A DNA stretch of 10,212 bases from Methylophilaceae bacterium. GTDB lineage: Bacteria; Pseudomonadota; Gammaproteobacteria; Burkholderiales; Methylophilaceae. The DNA lies in NCBI GenBank assembly GCA_006844635.1, contig SPJO01000181.1, forward strand, positions 1 through 10,212. Reading direction: 5' to 3'. Made by a program: the position numbers and the translations under genes. This document shows positions 6,561 to 10,212 of the stretch, one piece after another (position 1 is the stretch's first letter; each line of letters begins with the position of its first letter). A model generated the notes under the pieces. That model did no database searches, was not told the origin of the DNA, and saw only the letters and a list, made by a program, of their open reading frames with translations.

Positions 6561-7055
6561 TTACAATCCTAATTTGCTTACTGTGATTTGATGGGTGGTT
6601 TCTTGTAATAACTCATCAAACCGATTGGCTAAGCTCGATGTCGTTTCTTCATCATCTAACATAAATTTAAAGCGTGCTTGGTCGATATGAAAGCGGCGAA
6701 TATAGTGTTTGTTATCCGCCAATATAAAGCAATCTTTGGCTACTTTGGCGCGACTATTGGTTTCGTATACCGTCATTTTGTGACCGTAAACACTGAGCAA
6801 ATCAAATAAACGCGGGCATTGCGTTGTGAAGAAGTCTGCCGTTTGCAAAATCACAATGAGCTCAGTCGTTGGTGCTTTATTTAAGAATGATTTAATCGCG
6901 TCATAACGTTTGATGCTGGCATAATCACCCGTCGAAAAATCTTGATCAAAAATGAGTAGCTTTTCTTCTGCGGATGCAATCACTAAATCTAAAGCCGAGA
7001 TGTATTCATGCTCACCTAGTATCACACGATCTGGTGTTAATACACTATCGTTCAT
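6561..7055 (-). CDS. DUF7931-like cytoplasmic protein of unknown function
   Basis: A 164-residue soluble protein without signal peptide or membrane helices. Its pattern resembles the DUF7931 family, which as I recall is sometimes fused to GNAT acetyltransferases; this is from memory and unverified. Visible elements are KLLIFDQDF (32-40), a beta strand LIVILQTADFF (66-76), CPRLFDLLSVYGHKMTVYE (80-98) and CFILADNKHYIRRFH (109-123). The alternating strand-helix layout and position of the last motif recall a phospholipase-D-like half, but the HxK(x4)D catalytic motif is absent, so that is only a guess. I chose the ATG at 7055 because GAGGG lies 9 bases upstream. An ATG at 7064 sits directly against that GAGGG with no spacing. 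It lies 19 bases after the roxA-like gene and abuts the secretin-like gene, so the three form one operon. Confidence 0.8.
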   Translation of the reverse strand: MNDSVLTPDRVILGEHEYISALDLVIASAEEKLLIFDQDFSTGDYASIKRYDAIKSFLNKAPTTELIVILQTADFFTTQCPRLFDLLSVYGHKMTVYETNSRAKVAKDCFILADNKHYIRRFHIDQARFKFMLDDEETTSSLANRFDELLQETTHQITVSKLGL

Positions 7056-7074
7056 TTCCCCCATCCCTCATTGA

Positions 7075-8202
7075 TTAAAAGGTCAAATATCCTGCGCTAT
7101 AGGCTGCATATAACGTTTCTGCTAACGCTACTTGTTGCGGCGCATCTAATGCGGCTGCGTTTAAAGCGCGCTCGTCAGCCAAAGTTTGTATATAAGGAGT
7201 GAGAGATGTATTCACCACTAAATGTTCCCCATTCAGATAAAACTGCTGTTGATGTGAAAGCATTTGTGACTGCAAATCGAGCATTAAGGTGTGCTGCGAC
7301 AGATGTTCAGCAAGCTCAGCGATCGTCGTTTCTTGAGGCTCAAAAATAACATTCGATTTTGGCTCCGTGAGATAGCACCCTAAAAAATCACTGATCTTGC
7401 TTTGGTCCCAAGCAATCGCTGCAAGCATATGGCTGACTTTCTCTACCATGGCATTGCTTATCTCTGCGGGGTGCTTTGCGCAGTTTAAATCTGCATCGGC
7501 ATACATGCCGTTTACAGTTAACTGATCTTGCAGATAGTCTAAAAATGCGCTGCTGAGCTCTTGCGCCTTAGGTGCTCTAAAGCCAATCGAGTAGGTCATG
7601 CAATCTTGCGATTCAGAAATGCCGTGATGCGCCATGCTCGGCGGTAAATAAAGCATATCACCAGCTTTCAGTACCCATTCCTCCTCCGCTTCAAACTGCT
7701 GCAATACTTTAATCGGTTCGCCTTCAATAAAGCTTGTATCTGACTGCTTGCTGATTTTCCATCGTCGCGTGCCACTACCTTGCAAAAGGAACACATCATA
7801 CGAGTCTAAGTGTGCACCAACAGAGCCGCCAATCGGTGCATAACTCACCATTAAATCATCTAACCGTGCGTGTGGAATAAAGTTAAATTGGCTCAGCAAG
7901 GCCGCGGCTTCTGGCAAGTGGTGGTTAACGCTTTGCACTAACAAGGTCCAGTTCCGCTCTGGTAAAGCCGTGAAATCATCATCAACAAAAGGCCCGTTTT
8001 CTACATGCCAATGGTCTTGCTGTTGTTGGATGATTCTAGCCTCCACCATCTCTTCACAAGCAAGGCCAGCTAGCTCTTCTGGGGTAAGCAAGCCAGCAAA
8101 GCCTGGTATGGCCTGTCGAATTAATAGTGGTTTCTTCTGCCAATATTCGGCTAAGAATGTCTCTGGCGTTAAGCCATTGAGTAATGTGAGCGTCGCGTTC
8201 AT
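7075..8202 (-). CDS. roxA: JmjC/cupin ribosomal protein L16 arginine hydroxylase-like (RoxA/YcfD)
   Basis: A 375-residue Fe(II)/2-oxoglutarate oxygenase of the cupin_4/JmjC ribosomal oxygenase family. The E. coli member YcfD (RoxA) hydroxylates an arginine of ribosomal protein L16. The iron-binding facial triad is H131 and D133 (GAHLDSYDVFLLQGSG) and H192 (YLPPSMAHHG). The RRW after the first motif (146-148) corresponds to the region that binds 2-oxoglutarate. The N-terminal part has the family signature YWQKKPLLIRQ (20-30). Residues about 230-375 match the helical dimerisation and winged-helix part. Length is the family norm (373 in E. coli). The ATG at 8202 has no clear Shine-Dalgarno sequence. 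It is the first gene of a leftward operon with the DUF7931-like and secretin-like genes, divergent from the molybdoenzyme. L16 as target is inferred from family membership. Confidence 0.92.
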   Translation of the reverse strand: MNATLTLLNGLTPETFLAEYWQKKPLLIRQAIPGFAGLLTPEELAGLACEEMVEARIIQQQQDHWHVENGPFVDDDFTALPERNWTLLVQSVNHHLPEAAALLSQFNFIPHARLDDLMVSYAPIGGSVGAHLDSYDVFLLQGSGTRRWKISKQSDTSFIEGEPIKVLQQFEAEEEWVLKAGDMLYLPPSMAHHGISESQDCMTYSIGFRAPKAQELSSAFLDYLQDQLTVNGMYADADLNCAKHPAEISNAMVEKVSHMLAAIAWDQSKISDFLGCYLTEPKSNVIFEPQETTIAELAEHLSQHTLMLDLQSQMLSHQQQFYLNGEHLVVNTSLTPYIQTLADERALNAAALDAPQQVALAETLYAAYSAGYLTF

Positions 8203-8241
8203 TTACGTATTCTAATCGGGATTGATTCCCAAGGAAAACAA

Positions 8242-8270
8242 TTGCGTCAGTATACTGATGGATATATAGT
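8242..8270 (+). promoter_or_regulatory. Candidate promoter for the molybdoenzyme gene
   Basis: TTGCGT (8242-8247), a 17-base spacer and TATAGT (8265-8270) make a plausible sigma-70 promoter. Transcription would begin near 8277, giving a leader of about 90 bases rich in A. It overlaps the divergent candidate promoter on the other strand. CATAAT (8324-8329) is a closer -10 candidate but lacks a -35. Confidence 0.35.
8247..8258. promoter_or_regulatory. 12-base perfect palindrome, candidate operator
   Basis: TCAGTATACTGA is identical on both strands. It covers the candidate -10 of the leftward roxA promoter and sits between the -35 and -10 of the rightward candidate promoter. A dimeric regulator bound here could affect both genes. 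No known regulator consensus is recognised. Confidence 0.4.
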
Positions 8271-8276
8271 GACCAA
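8249..8276 (-). promoter_or_regulatory. Candidate promoter for the roxA-DUF7931-secretin operon
   Basis: On the minus strand TTGGTC (8271-8276), a 16-base spacer and TATACT (8249-8254) resemble a sigma-70 promoter. The predicted start near 8242 would leave a leader of about 40 bases before the ATG at 8202. Confidence 0.4.
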
Positions 8277-8351
8277 TACAAAAATATTAAAAATAATGAT
8301 AAAAACGAAAAAGTAGTCTAAAGCATAATTGATTGTTCGCTGAATTTTGTT

Positions 8352-8359
8352 AGGAGAAG
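8352..8359 (+). promoter_or_regulatory. Strong ribosome binding site of the molybdoenzyme gene
   Basis: AGGAGAAG, with its AGGAG core 9 bases before the ATG at 8366, fixes the start of the large right-hand gene. Confidence 0.8.
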
Positions 8360-8365
8360 TTTGGA

Positions 8366-10212
8366 ATGAATAAGCCAGCAGATGTAGACGTAAAAACCTT
8401 TCATGGCGGTTGCCCGCATGATTGCCCTGATACCTGTAGCATGGAGTACCACGTGCAAGACGGTAAGCTACTAAAAGTCACTGGGAACACAGAGCACCCC
8501 ATGACGCGCGGCGGCTTATGCGTCAAACTGAAAGACTACGAAAAGCGCCACTACCATCCTGACCGCTTACTCTATCCAATGAAGCGTGTTGGCCCTAAAG
8601 GCGCCAAACAGTTTGAGCGTATTTCTTGGGATGAAGCGCTGACAACCATCACAGACAAGTGGAAAACTATTATTCAAGAAGATGGCTCACAAGCCATTAT
8701 GCCCAATAGCTATTTAGGCAACCAAGGCTTGGTGCATGGCTTAAACGGCGGCGATGCTTTCTTTGCACGCATGGGTGCAACCGTTACGGAACGTACCTTC
8801 TGTGGTGAAGGTTCTTGTACTGCATGGTTATTAACGGTTGGCCCAACGGCTGGCTTAGAACCTGAAAGCTTTAAGCATTCTAAATATATTGTGGTGTGGG
8901 CATGTAACTCTGTGAGTACTAACTTACATCATTGGCACATTATCCACGAGGCACAAAAAACAGGCGCTAAAGTCGTAGTGGTCGATTCTTACGCCTCAAA
9001 AACAGCCAAAGCAGCTGACTGGCATATTGCCCCAAAACCGGGTACAGATGGCGCACTAGCCATGGCCATGATGCATGTGATTATTGATGAAGGGCTGCAA
9101 GATCAAGATTACATTGATCACTATACAGAAGGTTATGAAGAACTAGCTGCACGTGCAAAAGAACGCACGCCAGAGTGGGCTGAAGAAATTACAGGTATTC
9201 CAGCAGATGATATTAGAACATTTGCACGTGAATATGCCACGACACAACCAGCGGCGATTCGTCTGGGTGTCGCGTTAGAAAGAAACTATGGCGGTAGCCA
9301 AGCAATTCGTGCCGTCACTTGCTTGCCAGCACTGACAGGTGCATGGCGTCATGTCGGTGGCGGCGCATTGCAATTCCCAGTCTGGGAGCATCCATATAAA
9401 TATGACGTGATGTGCCGTCCAGACCTAATTCCAGAAGGCACGCAAGTGATTAACAACTTGCAGTTTGGCCGCGCACTATTAGGTGAGCTCGATCTGAAAA
9501 CACCGATTAAGTCAGTGATGGTTTGGAATACCAATCCACTGACGCAAGCACCAGAAACAGATAAAATTGCCAGAGGCCTGGAACGTGAAGATTTATTCAC
9601 TGTTGTTGCCGACCACTTTATCTCAGACACAGCAGCTTATGCGGATATTGTCTTGCCAGCTGCTATGGGTGCTGAGATGGAAGATATGGTGCTGTCATGG
9701 GGCCATCTATACCTAACATACAATGAAAAATGTATTGATGCACCGGGTGAAGCGATTTCTAATCGAGAGATATTTAGACGTTTAGCTGCACGCATGGGCT
9801 TTGACGATGAGAACTTACAATGGAGTGATCGCGAGTGCCTAGAAAACTTTGTTGACTGGGACGCAACGACTTGTGACGGTATCGATTTAGACTATATGCG
9901 ACAACACGGATATGCACGCCTAAAAGACTTTGGTGACATGGACACACGTGCTCGTCATGCGGAAGGCAACTTCCCAACTCCAACGGGAAAATGCCACTTG
10001 ATAGTAGAAGGCGCTAAGAACTTTGTGGCGGGTCCATTCCGTCAAATGTACGAAGGCTTCCAACCAGGTGAAGATATTGACCCATTGCCAGATTATGTGG
10101 AGTCGCGTGAATCACCTGCGACTAATCCAGAGTTAGCGGCTAAATACCCACTTAGCATTATTTCACCCAAGAGCCATGCGTTCTTGAACTCTTGCTATGC
10201 CAATATGGATGG
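8366..10212 (+). CDS. Molybdopterin/4Fe-4S oxidoreductase of the DMSO reductase superfamily, 3' end missing
   Basis: The frame is open for 615 codons to the window edge. The N-terminal 4Fe-4S domain has C16, C20, C24 and C52 (CPHDCPDTC ... GGLC; spacing C-x3-C-x3-C-x27-C). FERISWDEALTTI (83-95) marks the start of the molybdopterin domain. TERTFCGEGSCTAW carries C146 and C151, near where formate dehydrogenases have the Cys or Sec molybdenum ligand. Further family landmarks are VVVWACNSVSTNLHHWH, the dinucleotide-binding segments VVVVDSY and KPGTDGALAMAMM, and VMVWNTNP and YADIVLPAA. The last 20 or so residues (YPLSIISPKSHAFLN) begin the C-terminal molydopterin-dinucleotide-binding domain. No twin-arginine signal is present, so it is predicted cytoplasmic. 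It belongs to the BisC/FdhF-like COG0243 group, and formate dehydrogenase-like is a fair label, but substrate and partners are unknown. The start has a strong AGGAGAAG site. Confidence 0.93.
   Translation, partial: MNKPADVDVKTFHGGCPHDCPDTCSMEYHVQDGKLLKVTGNTEHPMTRGGLCVKLKDYEKRHYHPDRLLYPMKRVGPKGAKQFERISWDEALTTITDKWKTIIQEDGSQAIMPNSYLGNQGLVHGLNGGDAFFARMGATVTERTFCGEGSCTAWLLTVGPTAGLEPESFKHSKYIVVWACNSVSTNLHHWHIIHEAQKTGAKVVVVDSYASKTAKAADWHIAPKPGTDGALAMAMMHVIIDEGLQDQDYIDHYTEGYEELAARAKERTPEWAEEITGIPADDIRTFAREYATTQPAAIRLGVALERNYGGSQAIRAVTCLPALTGAWRHVGGGALQFPVWEHPYKYDVMCRPDLIPEGTQVINNLQFGRALLGELDLKTPIKSVMVWNTNPLTQAPETDKIARGLEREDLFTVVADHFISDTAAYADIVLPAAMGAEMEDMVLSWGHLYLTYNEKCIDAPGEAISNREIFRRLAARMGFDDENLQWSDRECLENFVDWDATTCDGIDLDYMRQHGYARLKDFGDMDTRARHAEGNFPTPTGKCHLIVEGAKNFVAGPFRQMYEGFQPGEDIDPLPDYVESRESPATNPELAAKYPLSIISPKSHAFLNSCYANMD

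Noticed and set aside
8054..8281. Minus-strand 75-codon frame across the roxA start
   Set aside because: It overlaps the roxA start in another frame and covers the candidate promoter; nothing supports it.
8330..8346. TTGATTGTTCGCTGAAT as a possible FNR box upstream of the molybdoenzyme
   Set aside because: Only the left half-site (TTGAT) matches; the required ATCAA half is absent.
9349..9983. Two minus-strand frames inside the molybdoenzyme gene
   Set aside because: Both are antisense to a continuous, motif-rich coding frame.

Overview
This is an ordinary-looking stretch of chromosome from a Gram-negative proteobacterium. Ten protein genes are visible, and the two at the window edges are partial. 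Three features fit Betaproteobacteria: the order dapA-bamC, an adjacent YycJ-type metallo-hydrolase, and a ribosomal oxygenase gene followed by a DUF7931-like gene and a small secretin-like gene. The moderate, slightly AT-leaning composition suggests a Methylophilaceae-like organism such as Methylotenera or Methylophilus. That placement is inference from gene content; no rRNA or marker search was possible.

Left part (1-2054, minus strand): rsxA, rsxB and the first 294 codons of rsxC, transcribed leftwards. They encode part of the Rnf/Rsx membrane complex, which moves electrons between ferredoxin and NADH or reduces the SoxR iron-sulfur sensor. rsxB and rsxC overlap by one base (TAATG). A perfect TATAAT lies just upstream of rsxA.

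Middle (2322-5254, plus strand): dapA (lysine and diaminopimelate synthesis), bamC (lipoprotein of the beta-barrel assembly machine) and a metallo-beta-lactamase-fold hydrolase. They are separated by only 2 and 6 bases, so they are almost certainly one operon. It ends at a strong hairpin (5263-5288) that can also terminate the converging gene.

Right-middle (5290-8202, minus strand): a RoxA/YcfD-type ribosomal protein hydroxylase, a DUF7931-like cytoplasmic protein and a small exported secretin-like protein form a tight operon. The last junction is TAAATG. About 160 bases further on is a separate gene for a tiny acidic, alanine-rich lipoprotein, with its own ribosome binding site.

Right end (8366 onward, plus strand): a large cytoplasmic molybdopterin/iron-sulfur oxidoreductase, divergent from the roxA-like gene and cut off by the window edge. 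The 163-base divergent spacer has plausible promoters in both directions around a perfect 12-base palindrome.

No RNA genes, insertion sequences, CRISPR arrays, prophage genes or transfer signatures were seen. The least understood parts are the small secretin-like and DUF7931-like genes behind roxA, and the substrate of the molybdoenzyme. I found no convincing previously undescribed system.
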